Below are positions 44,152-52,791 of a stretch of DNA of 64,000 nucleotides, piece after piece. Source of the DNA: an uncultured Alphaproteobacteria bacterium (GTDB lineage: Bacteria > Pseudomonadota > Alphaproteobacteria > HIMB59); assembly GCA_902610175.1 (NCBI GenBank), contig CACLUR010000003.1:62001-126000 (forward strand). Direction: 5' to 3'. The position numbers were made by a program, and so were the translations under genes. The notes under the pieces were generated by a model. It made no database searches, was not told where the DNA came from, and worked only from the letters and a program-made list of their open reading frames with translations. The first letter of the stretch is position 1. Each line of letters starts with the position of its first letter.

Positions 44152-45318
44152 TTGAAAATATTAATAATAGGGCTTGGTTATGTCGGTACTGCTAATGCTG
44201 TAATGTTATCACAATATAATGAGGTTACTTGCTTTGATCAGGATTTTTTAAAATCAAACAATTTGATTAATGGAATTTCTCCTATAGAGGATAAGGAGGT
44301 ATCAGAGTATCTATCTTCAAAGAAATTAAATTTAAAATCATCAGAGAAATTTCCATTCAAAATTGACAATTTTGACTTTGCAATTATTGCTACACCAACA
44401 AATTATGATATAGAAATTAATAAATTTGATACTTCCTCAATAGAACAATCACTGGCGAGCATTCAAAAATCTAATTCTAATCCAACTGTAATAATTAGAT
44501 CAACTATACCGGTTGGATATATAAAAAAAATACAAACAAAATATGATGATCTCGAAATCATTTTTGTACCTGAATTTTTAAGAGAAGGTAAGGCACTAAA
44601 AGATAGTTTACATCCTTCAAGAATAGTTATTGGTTCTCATTCAAAAAAAGGAAAAGAATTTGCTAGATTATTACTAGATGCAGCAGAAGATAAAAATGTT
44701 CAAACTATTTACACAAATTCTACTGAAGCTGAGTCATCTAAATTATTTTCAAATGCTTATTTAGCAATGAGAGTTGCATTTTTTAATGAACTAGACTCAT
44801 TTGCAATGTCAAAAGGTTTGAATACAAAAGAAATTATTAAAGCTGTAAGTCTAGATCCTAGGATAGGAGATTTTTACAATAATCCATCATTTGGATACGG
44901 TGGATACTGTTTACCAAAAGATACAAAACAATTATTAGCAAACTTCGATAAAGTCCCCCAAAAAATTATTGAGGCAATCATAGAGTCAAATTCAATGCGA
45001 AAAGATTTCATTGGTTTAGAGATTGCAAAATTAAAACCTAAAACTGTTGGTATATACAAACTCATTATGAAAGAGGGATCAGACAATATAAGAGAGTCAA
45101 GTATTCAAGGCATTATGAAAAGAGTTAACGCTAAAGGAGTAAGAGTAATAGTCTACGAACCTTTAATCAAAGTTAAACAATTTTTCAATTCAGAGGTTTA
45201 TGAAGATCTAGAATTATTCAAAAAAGATGCTGATTTAATTCTTTGCAATAGAAGCCATTCAGAACTAAATGATGTAGAAGACAAGATCTTTACTAGAGAC
45301 TTGTTTAACCAAGATTAA
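44152..45318 (+). CDS. ugd: UDP-glucose 6-dehydrogenase
   Basis: Oxidises UDP-glucose to UDP-glucuronate with two NAD. Starts with TTG as MKILIIGLGYVGTANAVM (Rossmann motif GLGYVG 7-12); 388 residues, as in E. coli Ugd. Other signatures are ATPTNYD, RSTIPVGYIKK, EFLREGKAL, SNAYLAMRVAFFNE and GYGGYCLPKDTKQL with the catalytic Cys in GYC. It stands alone on the plus strand between fhs and the amino acid importer; surface polysaccharide synthesis is the usual role. Confidence 0.93.
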   Translation: MKILIIGLGYVGTANAVMLSQYNEVTCFDQDFLKSNNLINGISPIEDKEVSEYLSSKKLNLKSSEKFPFKIDNFDFAIIATPTNYDIEINKFDTSSIEQSLASIQKSNSNPTVIIRSTIPVGYIKKIQTKYDDLEIIFVPEFLREGKALKDSLHPSRIVIGSHSKKGKEFARLLLDAAEDKNVQTIYTNSTEAESSKLFSNAYLAMRVAFFNELDSFAMSKGLNTKEIIKAVSLDPRIGDFYNNPSFGYGGYCLPKDTKQLLANFDKVPQKIIEAIIESNSMRKDFIGLEIAKLKPKTVGIYKLIMKEGSDNIRESSIQGIMKRVNAKGVRVIVYEPLIKVKQFFNSEVYEDLELFKKDADLILCNRSHSELNDVEDKIFTRDLFNQD

Positions 45319-45383
45319 GCAAAAGATTAATATTTTTTATAAATTTATCCAAAAAATACATGAAATTCATTGTATTTTTATAT

Positions 45384-45412
45384 TTTAGTTTCGCATCAGA
45401 TAGGTCTATACT
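45384..45412 (+). promoter_or_regulatory. Candidate sigma-70 promoter of aapJQMP
   Basis: TTTAGT (45384-45389), 17 bases, TATACT (45407-45412), about 30 bp before the aapJ start codon. The -10 is strong and the -35 weak. A strong AAGGAGG ribosome site follows. Confidence 0.45.
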
Positions 45413-45442
45413 GCCGAGGCTTATATATATAAGGAGGAAACG

Positions 45443-46468
45443 ATGACAAAAATTAAATCGTTGTTTATTTCTCTTGTTTTAACTCTTGGTGTTTCTATAG
45501 CAATAGCTGGAAGTCACGGAAGCACTCATGATTTAGTTAAAGAAAGAGGAAAATTAATGTGCGGTTCCAACACTGGATTAGCGGGCTTTGGTGCTCCAAA
45601 TGACGCTGGTGTTTGGGAAGGCATTGATGTTGATGTATGTAGAGCTGTAGCAGCTGCTGTTTTTGGTGATGCTTCTAAAGTTGAATATGTACCTACAACA
45701 TCAAAAGTACGTTTCACAGTTCTTCAGTCAGGTGAAATTGATATGCTATCAAGAAATACTACATGGACTTTATCAAGAGACGTTGATCTTGGTTTAGAAT
45801 TTGTTGGTGTTAACTACTATGATGGTCAAGGCTTTATGGTTAACAAAAGTCTTGGTGTGTCAAGTGCTATGGAATTAGATGGCGCTTCTGTATGTATCCA
45901 GGTTGGTACAACAACTGAAATGAATCTTGCTGATTTCTTCAAAGCAAATGGTATGAGCTATGAGTCAGTTCCTGTTGAGACTAACTCAGAAGCTGATGCT
46001 GCATACACAGCTGGTCGTTGTGACGTTTACACAACAGACGCATCTGGTTTATATGCAAGTAGAGCTGGTTATCCAGACCCATCTGCTCACGTGGTTTTAC
46101 CAGAAATTGTATCTAAAGAGCCTTTAGGCCCTGCAGTTAGACACGGTGATAGTGAGTGGGCTGATATCGTAAGATGGTCTCTTAATGCAATGATCATTGG
46201 TGAAGAGCTAGGTATCACATCAGCTAATGTTGATGAAATGAAGAGCTCAAAAAACCCTGAGGTTTTAAGACTATTAGGTGTTGATGCTGGTTACGGTGCT
46301 ATGTTAGGTCTTTCTGACGACTGGGCTTATAATATCTTAAGTCAAGTTGGAAACTATTCAGAGAGCTTTGAAAAGCATATTGGTCCAAACACACCAATTA
46401 ACATTCAAAGAGGCTTAAATGCTCTTTATAAAGATGGCGGTATTTTATACGCACCCCCATTTAGATAA
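45443..46468 (+). CDS. aapJ: General L-amino acid ABC importer, binding protein (AapJ/BztA)
   Basis: Periplasmic binding protein for a broad range of L-amino acids. Excellent ribosome site AAGGAGGAAACG. Signal peptide MTKIKSLFISLVLTLGVSIAIA, then the family core LMCGSNTGLAGFGAPNDAGVWEGIDVDVCRAVAAAVFG-like region, TTEMNLADFF and LSDDWAYNILSQVGNY near the end. Length 341 is standard. First of aapJQMP. A hairpin just after the stop may boost its level over the membrane genes. Such proteins are among the most abundant in marine alphaproteobacteria. Confidence 0.95.
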   Translation: MTKIKSLFISLVLTLGVSIAIAGSHGSTHDLVKERGKLMCGSNTGLAGFGAPNDAGVWEGIDVDVCRAVAAAVFGDASKVEYVPTTSKVRFTVLQSGEIDMLSRNTTWTLSRDVDLGLEFVGVNYYDGQGFMVNKSLGVSSAMELDGASVCIQVGTTTEMNLADFFKANGMSYESVPVETNSEADAAYTAGRCDVYTTDASGLYASRAGYPDPSAHVVLPEIVSKEPLGPAVRHGDSEWADIVRWSLNAMIIGEELGITSANVDEMKSSKNPEVLRLLGVDAGYGAMLGLSDDWAYNILSQVGNYSESFEKHIGPNTPINIQRGLNALYKDGGILYAPPFR

Positions 46469-46475
46469 AAAATAA

Positions 46476-46500
46476 GGGTATGGGCTTTGAGCCCATACCC
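46476..46500 (+). repeat. Intercistronic stem-loop between aapJ and aapQ
   Basis: GGGTATGGGCT-TTG-AGCCCATACCC: a perfect 11-bp stem with a 3-base loop, seven bases after the aapJ stop. It is followed by AAAATTTAC, not a T run, so it should stabilise upstream mRNA or partly attenuate, not terminate fully. Same design as the proX-proW hairpin. Confidence 0.85.
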
Positions 46501-46523
46501 AAAATTTACGGATTTCAAAATTT

Positions 46524-47693
46524 ATGCAGACCAATTTTTTCAGAAAAATAATATTTGATGAAAAATCAAGATCCCTTCTAATTCAAACACTGGTAATTGG
46601 TCTTTTTGCTTTATTTATATATCTTATAACCCAGCAAACAGCCTATAATTTAGAAAAAAGAGGAATTAGCTCAGGTTTTGATTTCTTACATATCTCAGCA
46701 GGTTACGATATAAGCATACGTTTAATTCCATTTACAAGTGAGGACACTCACTTAAGAGCATATTTTGTTGGATTATTAAATACATTGATGATTGCTGTTT
46801 GTGGGTGTTTTTTAGCAACCATAATTGGATTTTTAGTCGGAATAATTCGCCTATCAAGCAATTGGCTATTTCGTAATATTGCTTATGTTTATGTTGAGTT
46901 TACAAGAAATGTCCCAGTTCTTGTTCAAATAATTCTTTACTACAGCATTCTTTTAAACTTACCTAAAATCAAACAAGCAATTGTAATTTTTGATAATTTT
47001 TATTTAACTAATCGAGGTTTCTTTTCCCCCTCTCCAATATTTAAAGACGGTTTTTCAATTGTTGCTTGGAGCTTAGTAATTGCAATTATATTTGCTTTTT
47101 TCCTAAAAAGATTTTTAAAGAAAAAACAAGAAGAAAGCGGAAAACAATATCCAACTTTTATGATAAACAGTGCAATTATTATTTTTACCCCAATTATTTT
47201 TTATTACATCATGGGTATGCCTCTAGAGTTTGATAGTCCAGTTTTAAAGGGATTTAATTTTAAAGGAGGTATGGTAATTCGACCAGAATTTTTAGGAATG
47301 CTGTTTGGTTTATCTATTTATACAGCTGCATTTATCTCAGAGACTGTTAGATCTGGCATTATATCAGTATCAAAGGGACAAAGGGAGGCATCTCAAGCCT
47401 TAGGTTTAAAAAGTAATTTTATTATGAGGCTGATTATTATTCCTCAAGCACTAAGAGTTATCATTCCGCCACTTACCTCTCAATATTTAAATTTAACTAA
47501 AAACTCCTCTCTTGGTATTGCAATAGGTTATGCTGATTTAGTTCATGGATTTGGAGGTATATCTTTAAATCAAACAGGAAGAGCAATAGAGATTATGATG
47601 ATGGTTATGCTTACTTATTTGACAATTAGTTTAACCATTTCTTTTTTTATGAACCTATATAATAAGTCTGTACAATTTAAGGGTAACGCATGA
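46524..47693 (+). CDS. aapQ: General L-amino acid ABC importer, permease AapQ/BztB
   Basis: First of two HisM-type permeases, 389 residues with an N-terminal helix and about seven further spans. The ATPase-contact loop is REASQALGLKSNFIMRLIIIPQALR, with VRSGIISVSKGQ before it. GFDFLHISAGYDI-like DFLHISAGYDISIRLIPF early in the protein is typical of AapQ. Its last 4 bases overlap the aapM start (ATGA). Lies 23 bp after the aapJ hairpin. Confidence 0.93.
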   Translation: MQTNFFRKIIFDEKSRSLLIQTLVIGLFALFIYLITQQTAYNLEKRGISSGFDFLHISAGYDISIRLIPFTSEDTHLRAYFVGLLNTLMIAVCGCFLATIIGFLVGIIRLSSNWLFRNIAYVYVEFTRNVPVLVQIILYYSILLNLPKIKQAIVIFDNFYLTNRGFFSPSPIFKDGFSIVAWSLVIAIIFAFFLKRFLKKKQEESGKQYPTFMINSAIIIFTPIIFYYIMGMPLEFDSPVLKGFNFKGGMVIRPEFLGMLFGLSIYTAAFISETVRSGIISVSKGQREASQALGLKSNFIMRLIIIPQALRVIIPPLTSQYLNLTKNSSLGIAIGYADLVHGFGGISLNQTGRAIEIMMMVMLTYLTISLTISFFMNLYNKSVQFKGNA

Positions 47694-48802
47694 GCTCAAC
47701 TACTATTGAAATTATTTCACGTAGTAAGTATTACAACTGGTTAGTAAAAAATTTATTTTCCTCTTGGGTAAATACAATATTAACCGTTATTGCGCTAATA
47801 TTTGTTTATCAAGTTGGAAGTTTCTTTTTGAACTGGGCAATTTTTGATGCTGATTTTAGATATAATTTTCAAGGTGAACTAATTATTGATCGCGGATTTT
47901 GCTCTAAAAATATTATGCCTGGTGAATATGGTGCCTGTTGGGCAATTATTTTTGCACGATGGAACCAATTTATGTACGGACTTTATCCTATTGAAGAAGC
48001 ATGGAGGGTAAACTTAATTTATGCTCTTTTACCTTTAGCAATTATTGGAATTCTTTTTGATAAAATTCCATTTCGTAGATATTTTATTTATTTTACATTT
48101 ATATTTCCATTCTTGGCTTACTTCATGCTTTACGGAGGACCAGGATTAAGTGTTGTCGGTACAAATAAATGGGGAGGGCTCTTAGTAACACTTTTCTTAG
48201 GAGTTACTGGGATAGGTTTAGCGTTTCCTTTAAGCATTCTTTTAGCCTTAGGTAGAAGATCTAAAATGCCCATCATAAAATCATTGTGTGTAGTTTTTAT
48301 TGAATTCATTAGAGGCGTTCCTCTTATAACATTGTTATTTACCGCTAATGTGATGTTACCTTTATTTTTACCTGATGGAGTAAATCCAGATAACCTTTTA
48401 CGTGCATTAGTAGCTGTTACTTTATTTCAATCAGCCTATATGGCTGAAGCAATTAGAGGGGGCTTGCAAGCCATTCCAAGGGGGCAAGTTGAAGCTGCTC
48501 AGTCTTTAGGATTAAGTTATTGGCAAACCACTCGCAAAATAGTTTTACCACAAGCTCTAAAGATAGCTATTCCACCAATTGTTAATACCTGTATTGGATT
48601 ATTTAAAGATACATCTTTGGTTTTAATTATAGGATTATTTGATTTATTAGGTATAGGTAGAGCGGCTTTAGCTGATATGACATGGACTAAACTTTATTAT
48701 GAAGTTTATGTTTTTATTTCACTAGTATTTTTCATATTTTGCTTTGGTATGTCACGCTATAGTTTATATTTAGAAAAAAAACTAAAAACGGATAATAGTT
48801 AA
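47690..48802 (+). CDS. aapM: General L-amino acid ABC importer, permease AapM/BztC
   Basis: Second permease of 370 residues. The AapM-specific [20 protein letters not shown] is present in the periplasmic part, and the ATPase-contact loop reads [25 protein letters not shown]. About eight helices. Start overlaps aapQ and its stop overlaps the aapP start (TAATG), so the unit is translated as one coupled set. Confidence 0.93.
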   Translation: MSSTTIEIISRSKYYNWLVKNLFSSWVNTILTVIALIFVYQVGSFFLNWAIFDADFRYNFQGELIIDRGFCSKNIMPGEYGACWAIIFARWNQFMYGLYPIEEAWRVNLIYALLPLAIIGILFDKIPFRRYFIYFTFIFPFLAYFMLYGGPGLSVVGTNKWGGLLVTLFLGVTGIGLAFPLSILLALGRRSKMPIIKSLCVVFIEFIRGVPLITLLFTANVMLPLFLPDGVNPDNLLRALVAVTLFQSAYMAEAIRGGLQAIPRGQVEAAQSLGLSYWQTTRKIVLPQALKIAIPPIVNTCIGLFKDTSLVLIIGLFDLLGIGRAALADMTWTKLYYEVYVFISLVFFIFCFGMSRYSLYLEKKLKTDNS

Positions 48803-49545
48803 TGAGCACAGATCAGGTAATACATTTAGAAAAAGTAAACAAATGGTATGATGATTTTCATGTTTTAAAAGATATTGATTTAATTGTTAATAAAGGACAA
48901 AAAATTGTTATCTGTGGCCCTAGCGGCTCTGGTAAGTCAACAATGATTAGATGTATAAATCGTCTGGAGGCTCATCAAAAAGGGACAATTGTTGTTCACG
49001 GAACAGAGCTTACAAATGATCTTAAAAACATTGATTTAATTAGGAAAAATGTCGGTATGGTTTTCCAGCAATTCAATCTTTTTCCACACCTCTCTGTATT
49101 AGACAATATTTCCCTAGCGCCAATTTGGGTGAAAAAAATGCCAAAAAATGAAGCCGAAGATATTGCAATGTCCTATTTAGAAAAAGTTAAAATTCCTGAG
49201 CAGGCTAAAAAATTTCCTGGTCAGCTCTCTGGAGGTCAACAGCAACGTGTTGCTATAGCTAGATCATTAGCTATGAACCCTGACATTATGTTGTTTGATG
49301 AACCAACATCAGCTTTAGACCCAGAAATGATCAAAGAGGTTTTGGATGTTATGATACAATTAGCGGAAGAGGGTATGACTATGTTAGTTGTTACTCATGA
49401 GATGGGATTTGCAAAAACTGTTGCTGATCAAATGATATTTATGGACGAAGGAAGAATTGTTGAACAAGCATCCCCAGATGAATTCTTTAATAACCCAAAA
49501 AGTGACCGAACTAAACTTTTCTTAAGTCAAATTCTTAATCATTAA
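48802..49545 (+). CDS. aapP: General L-amino acid ABC importer, ATPase AapP/BztD
   Basis: ATPase of the importer, 247 residues. Walker [10 protein letters not shown] near 37-45, Q-loop [17 protein letters not shown], signature [13 protein letters not shown], Walker [14 protein letters not shown] and H-loop VTHEMGFAK are all intact, in the polar amino acid ATPase pattern. Closes aapJQMP; the lysE-like gene follows after 11 bp. Confidence 0.96.
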   Translation: MSTDQVIHLEKVNKWYDDFHVLKDIDLIVNKGQKIVICGPSGSGKSTMIRCINRLEAHQKGTIVVHGTELTNDLKNIDLIRKNVGMVFQQFNLFPHLSVLDNISLAPIWVKKMPKNEAEDIAMSYLEKVKIPEQAKKFPGQLSGGQQQRVAIARSLAMNPDIMLFDEPTSALDPEMIKEVLDVMIQLAEEGMTMLVVTHEMGFAKTVADQMIFMDEGRIVEQASPDEFFNNPKSDRTKLFLSQILNH

Positions 49546-49556
49546 AGTAATCTAAG

Positions 49557-50183
49557 ATGAATGAAGTTGTTATGGCTTTATTATCTGGGTGGATAATATT
49601 TTATTTTGCTGTATTTTTGCCAGGACCTAACACGTTTTTTGTAGCATCTGTTGGCATTAGTGGACAGAAAAAACAAATTTGGGGTGCTGCAGTTGGCACT
49701 GCTATTGGTTCTTTTACTTGGTGCTTACTTGCTACAACAGGTATTTCTTTTCTAATTTCAAATTTAATGGGATGGGGTTTTATAGTTTTAAAGATTCTAG
49801 CCAGTCTTTATATGATTTATTTAGCATATCAAATTGGAAGCCAATACTTTAGCTCTGAAAATCAACTTATAAAACTATCTAATGAAAGAAATTTTTTAAA
49901 TAGTATGAAAAAAGCTATAATTGTTGCTTATACCAATCCCAAAGCTTTTGCATTTTGGTCTGCTCTAGCAACTCTACAATTTAGTGAAAACTTAAATTTT
50001 AGTATCGCTTTAATTTTTGCTACAGGTAGTTTTTTTATTTCAGCAATGAATTATTCAATTATCGGCCACTTTTTTGGTATTAAAAAGTTTTCAAATTATT
50101 TCAATAGACCTAAAAATATTGTCAATTTAATATTCGCTGGACTTTTTATATTTGTAGCTTTTGAAATTTGGGTGTTAGGCTAG
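49557..50183 (+). CDS. LysE/RhtB-family amino acid exporter
   Basis: Six-helix exporter of 208 residues. The family opening AVFLPGPNTFFVASVGISGQKKQIWGAAVGTAIGS matches LysE/RhtB, as does the middle AYTNPKAFAFWSALATLQF. Placed right after the amino acid importer, it may vent excess amino acid taken up by AapJQMP, an idea from position alone. A terminator hairpin follows immediately. Confidence 0.85.
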   Translation: MNEVVMALLSGWIIFYFAVFLPGPNTFFVASVGISGQKKQIWGAAVGTAIGSFTWCLLATTGISFLISNLMGWGFIVLKILASLYMIYLAYQIGSQYFSSENQLIKLSNERNFLNSMKKAIIVAYTNPKAFAFWSALATLQFSENLNFSIALIFATGSFFISAMNYSIIGHFFGIKKFSNYFNRPKNIVNLIFAGLFIFVAFEIWVLG

Positions 50184-50188
50184 GCAAA

Positions 50189-50206
50189 AAGCCCTAAATA
50201 GGGCTT
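50189..50206. terminator. Terminator hairpin after lysE-like gene
   Basis: AAGCCCTA-AA-TAGGGCTT, an 8-bp stem with a 2-base apex (probably a 4-base loop), between the convergent exporter gene and the miniprotein operon. Plus side is followed by CTTAAAATTTTC; minus side by TTTTTGCC, a better T run, so it may mostly serve the minus-strand operon. Confidence 0.7.
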
Positions 50207-50207
50207 C

Positions 50208-50372
50208 TTAAAATTTTCTAATAAATCTTCTATCTATATCTTTTTGTCTTCTTTCAAGATCAATCATGTCGATAGCTTGAGATAAATATACCTCTTCTTT
50301 GTAAGACTTTGATTTTTGGTCATTTTTTCCGTTAATAATTATTTTTCTAATAGATTTAAATAGATTGCTCAT
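50208..50372 (-). CDS. DUF3563-like small protein (54 aa)
   Basis: ATG at 50372 opens a 54-codon frame: MSNLFKSIRKIIINGKND, then SYKEEVYLSQAIDMIDLERR and a basic end (QKDIDRRFIRKF). The segment EVYLSQAxDxxDLERR is the core of DUF3563, small proteins of unknown role. The ATG shares its T base with the stop of the upstream 59-aa gene (TAATG read on the minus strand), so the two are translationally coupled. Cytoplasmic, basic, helix-rich. Confidence 0.75.
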   Translation of the reverse strand: MSNLFKSIRKIIINGKNDQKSKSYKEEVYLSQAIDMIDLERRQKDIDRRFIRKF

Positions 50373-50551
50373 TAGGCAGCCTCTTTTAAGCTATTTGGAA
50401 ATGACTGATTTCTTTGATACTCGGAGTAAGCCCATTGCCAATCTGTGCCATACTCAACCTTACAAAAATTTATAATACTGTCTTCTTTTTTACTAAAAAG
50501 AGATAACCAAAACTTTAAAGATCTTTCTGTAAATCCAAAAATTTTATTCAT
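50372..50551 (-). CDS. Small protein (59 aa), first gene of miniprotein operon
   Basis: ATG at 50551 is preceded by an AAAGGA ribosome site. The 59-residue product begins MNKIFGFTERSLKFWLSLF and holds EYGTDWQWAYSEYQRN, a Trp/Tyr-rich stretch likely to be the conserved part. No named family recognised. It overlaps the DUF3563-like gene by one base. About 20-30 bp upstream is a TATATATATA tract fit for a -10 region, and an inverted repeat lies at 50612-50630. Confidence 0.65.
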   Translation of the reverse strand: MNKIFGFTERSLKFWLSLFSKKEDSIINFCKVEYGTDWQWAYSEYQRNQSFPNSLKEAA

Positions 50552-50611
50552 AATTTTATTTCCTTTCTTATATATATATAGTTTTAAAAAGAAGTTTTAC
50601 TTTTGCTAAAT

Positions 50612-50630
50612 ATAGACAGCAGATGTCTAT
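50612..50630. promoter_or_regulatory. Inverted repeat upstream of miniprotein operon
   Basis: ATAGACA-GCAGA-TGTCTAT, a perfect 7-bp inverted repeat 61 bp upstream of the 59-aa gene and 82 bp upstream of the M19 dipeptidase gene on the other strand. It could be an operator for either divergent unit. The rest of 50552-50711 is AT-rich and shows nothing else clear. Confidence 0.35.
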
Positions 50631-50711
50631 TTATGAGACTTCAAACAAATTAATTAAATATTTTTAATTTGCATGTAGTCTAAGTAACAAAAAAAATGAT
50701 AAATTTATGAC

Positions 50712-51788
50712 ATGGATTATAAAATTTTTGATGGCCATAATGATGTATTATTTAGACTATTTTTAAAGAACAAACCTGATTCGTATCTTGATTTTATTGA
50801 TGGAGATAATGAGGGACATTTAGATCTTCCTCGAATGAACCAAGCTAATTTTAAAGGAGGCTTATGCGCCATATATGTTCCTACCCCAGAACAAGATATC
50901 TCTGATTCTGATAAGTTGGTCAACTATAAAGATATGGAGAAAGATGAGTATTTATTACCACTTCCAAGACCCGTTGACGTAAACGATGCATTACCAGTTG
51001 TTTTAAATCAATTGTCTATCCTTTCAAAAATTGAAAGAAACTCAAAAAATAAAGTTAAGATTTGTTTATCTGGCATGGATTTGGAAACCTCTTTTAAACA
51101 TGATGATCAATTATCTGTAGTAATGCATATAGAGGGCGCAGAATGTATAGATAAAAATTTTTATAATCTCGAAACTTTATTTCGAGCTGGTCTTAGATCA
51201 ATTGGGCCAGTTTGGTCAAGACCTACTATTTTTGCAGAGGGTGTTCCCTTTGCTTTTCCAACTTCACCAGATATTGGAGATGGTTTAACCGAAATAGGAA
51301 TAGAGCTTATAAAAAATTGTAATTCACTAAATATGTTAATTGACACCTCTCATTTAAATGAAAAAGGCTTTTGGGATATAGCAAAATATTCAAATTCGCC
51401 CCTGGTAGCCACGCATAGCAATGCTCATCAGATTTGCCCACACTCTAGAAACCTTACAAATAAGCAATTAGATGCAATCAAAGAAACTCAAGGGATGGTT
51501 GGAGTTAACTTTGCCCCAGCTTTTTTAAGGAAAGATGGAAAAATGGTTTCTGATACAGATTTACAAATAATAGTTGATCATTTTAAGTACCTTATTGACT
51601 ATTTGGGAGATGATAAAGTTGGATTTGGCTCAGATTTTGACGGTGCAATGATGCCAAAAGATCTAAATAGTGTTCTAGGTATGCACAAATTAATCGATCT
51701 ATTAATTTCACAGGGTTTTAATGAAAACTTAATGATTAAAATTTCACATTTAAATTGGATTAATCTTTTAAAAAGAGTTCTAAATTAA
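50712..51788 (+). CDS. Membrane dipeptidase (peptidase family M19)
   Basis: Zinc dipeptidase of the renal dipeptidase family, 358 residues. Metal ligands are seen in FDGHNDVLFRL (His8, Asp10), MHIEGAEC (Glu), the ATHSNAH histidines and VGFGSDFDG (Asp). LIDTSHLNEKGFWD is another hallmark. No signal peptide, so it may work in the cytoplasm on dipeptides or D-amino-acid dipeptides. It is a stand-alone plus-strand gene. Confidence 0.9.
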   Translation: MDYKIFDGHNDVLFRLFLKNKPDSYLDFIDGDNEGHLDLPRMNQANFKGGLCAIYVPTPEQDISDSDKLVNYKDMEKDEYLLPLPRPVDVNDALPVVLNQLSILSKIERNSKNKVKICLSGMDLETSFKHDDQLSVVMHIEGAECIDKNFYNLETLFRAGLRSIGPVWSRPTIFAEGVPFAFPTSPDIGDGLTEIGIELIKNCNSLNMLIDTSHLNEKGFWDIAKYSNSPLVATHSNAHQICPHSRNLTNKQLDAIKETQGMVGVNFAPAFLRKDGKMVSDTDLQIIVDHFKYLIDYLGDDKVGFGSDFDGAMMPKDLNSVLGMHKLIDLLISQGFNENLMIKISHLNWINLLKRVLN

Positions 51789-51844
51789 TAAATATTCAAT
51801 GAAGTGAAACTTTAGTATCAAAAAAATTCTGATATAATCCTTTT

Positions 51845-52030
51845 ATGGGACTTCACTTTGACTATAAATCAAAAGCTGGTGAAAGAGCTATGGAGAAAGA
51901 GCGTAAGCGCCAAGAAAAACTTGCCGCTAAAAAGGCAAAAAGAGAAGCAAAAAGAGAAGCAGAAGAGTTAGCCGAATTAGAGCGCCTTACAGACCCAAAT
52001 GCTCCAGCTGAGGGAAATCAGGAACAGTAA
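51845..52030 (+). CDS. Small charged helical protein (61 aa)
   Basis: Short protein MGLHFDYKSKAGERAMEKERKRQEKLA... with a long Lys/Arg/Glu/Ala helix (about 12-47) likely to form a coiled coil, and a Pro/Asn/Gln tail. The N-terminal HFDYKSKAGERAMEKERKRQEKL pattern recurs, as far as I recall, in small alphaproteobacterial hypothetical proteins. A less AT-rich codon choice than its surroundings supports a real, expressed gene. Function unknown. Confidence 0.6.
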   Translation: MGLHFDYKSKAGERAMEKERKRQEKLAAKKAKREAKREAEELAELERLTDPNAPAEGNQEQ

Positions 52031-52077
52031 TCTGATTACCTTCAAATATATTAATTTTTTCGATCGCTAGTATCGAC

Positions 52078-52791
52078 TCAGACTCTTTTTATCTTATAAA
52101 TTTTTTGATCCTCTGTCATAGATCTGACTTGCCTTTTATACCATTCCTTAAAATCATTTGATGTGTCATCATAAAACATCACTTTCTTTCGAATTAAGAA
52201 AATACCAATATCACTCTCTGGAATTCCAATAAAAGTCTGTCTTTCTGTGTGCATCACTTTTACACTTTCTTGCAAAGGTTCATGCTCACATAAATAATAA
52301 CCATAGTGCTCTCCCCAAACATATCTTATAATAGGAGTTGTTGCTTCAATCATCATCTGAACATATTTATCCTCATTTTTTAAAAAATTTTCCATACCTG
52401 GTACAGGTTGATGGATTTGAGCAAAACTAAGACCAATTTTTTCTTTAGGCACCCAAACAGAGGGGAATGAAACATGTAAAGCTATAAGTTTGTTACATCT
52501 GTGAAAAATGGCTATATCCTCTTGAAGATTATAACCAAGTTGTACAAAGTTATTAAAGTTAGAGTTTTTAGATGGGTATTCTTTTTTTAATATAGAATTT
52601 AACTTCTCGCATACAGCTATATCAATTTCTTTTGTAAAATAATCATCAATAAAAATATTTTCTTTACATTTTTGTTTCAAACTTAAATATCTTTCTTCAT
52701 GCTCATCATATTCAATAATTGGAAGGTCTTTTATTTTTTTTATTCCAGGAGCTACAGAGTAAATAGGTCCATATGGTTCCCAGTCGATCAT
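52078..52791 (-). CDS. DUF3445 heme-dependent oxidative N-demethylase-like protein
   Basis: Member of the DUF3445 family, which includes the heme subunit of dimethylamine monooxygenase and heme-dependent oxidative N-demethylase. Visible matches are YNLQEDIAIF, HVSFPSVWVPKEKIGLSFAQIHQPVPG and HTERQTFIGIPESDIGIFLIRK; His in IHQPVPG is a plausible heme ligand. 237 residues, shorter than the family's usual 300 or so. No reductase or ferredoxin partner genes lie nearby. It follows a TSUP permease gene with an ATGA overlap. N-demethylation of a small amine is the likely reaction, but the substrate is inferred. Confidence 0.7.
   Translation of the reverse strand: MIDWEPYGPIYSVAPGIKKIKDLPIIEYDEHEERYLSLKQKCKENIFIDDYFTKEIDIAVCEKLNSILKKEYPSKNSNFNNFVQLGYNLQEDIAIFHRCNKLIALHVSFPSVWVPKEKIGLSFAQIHQPVPGMENFLKNEDKYVQMMIEATTPIIRYVWGEHYGYYLCEHEPLQESVKVMHTERQTFIGIPESDIGIFLIRKKVMFYDDTSNDFKEWYKRQVRSMTEDQKIYKIKRV

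Noticed and set aside
45420-45442. CTTATATATATAAG palindrome before aapJ as an operator
   Set aside because: Simple AT alternation just before the ribosome site; chance is likely at this base composition.
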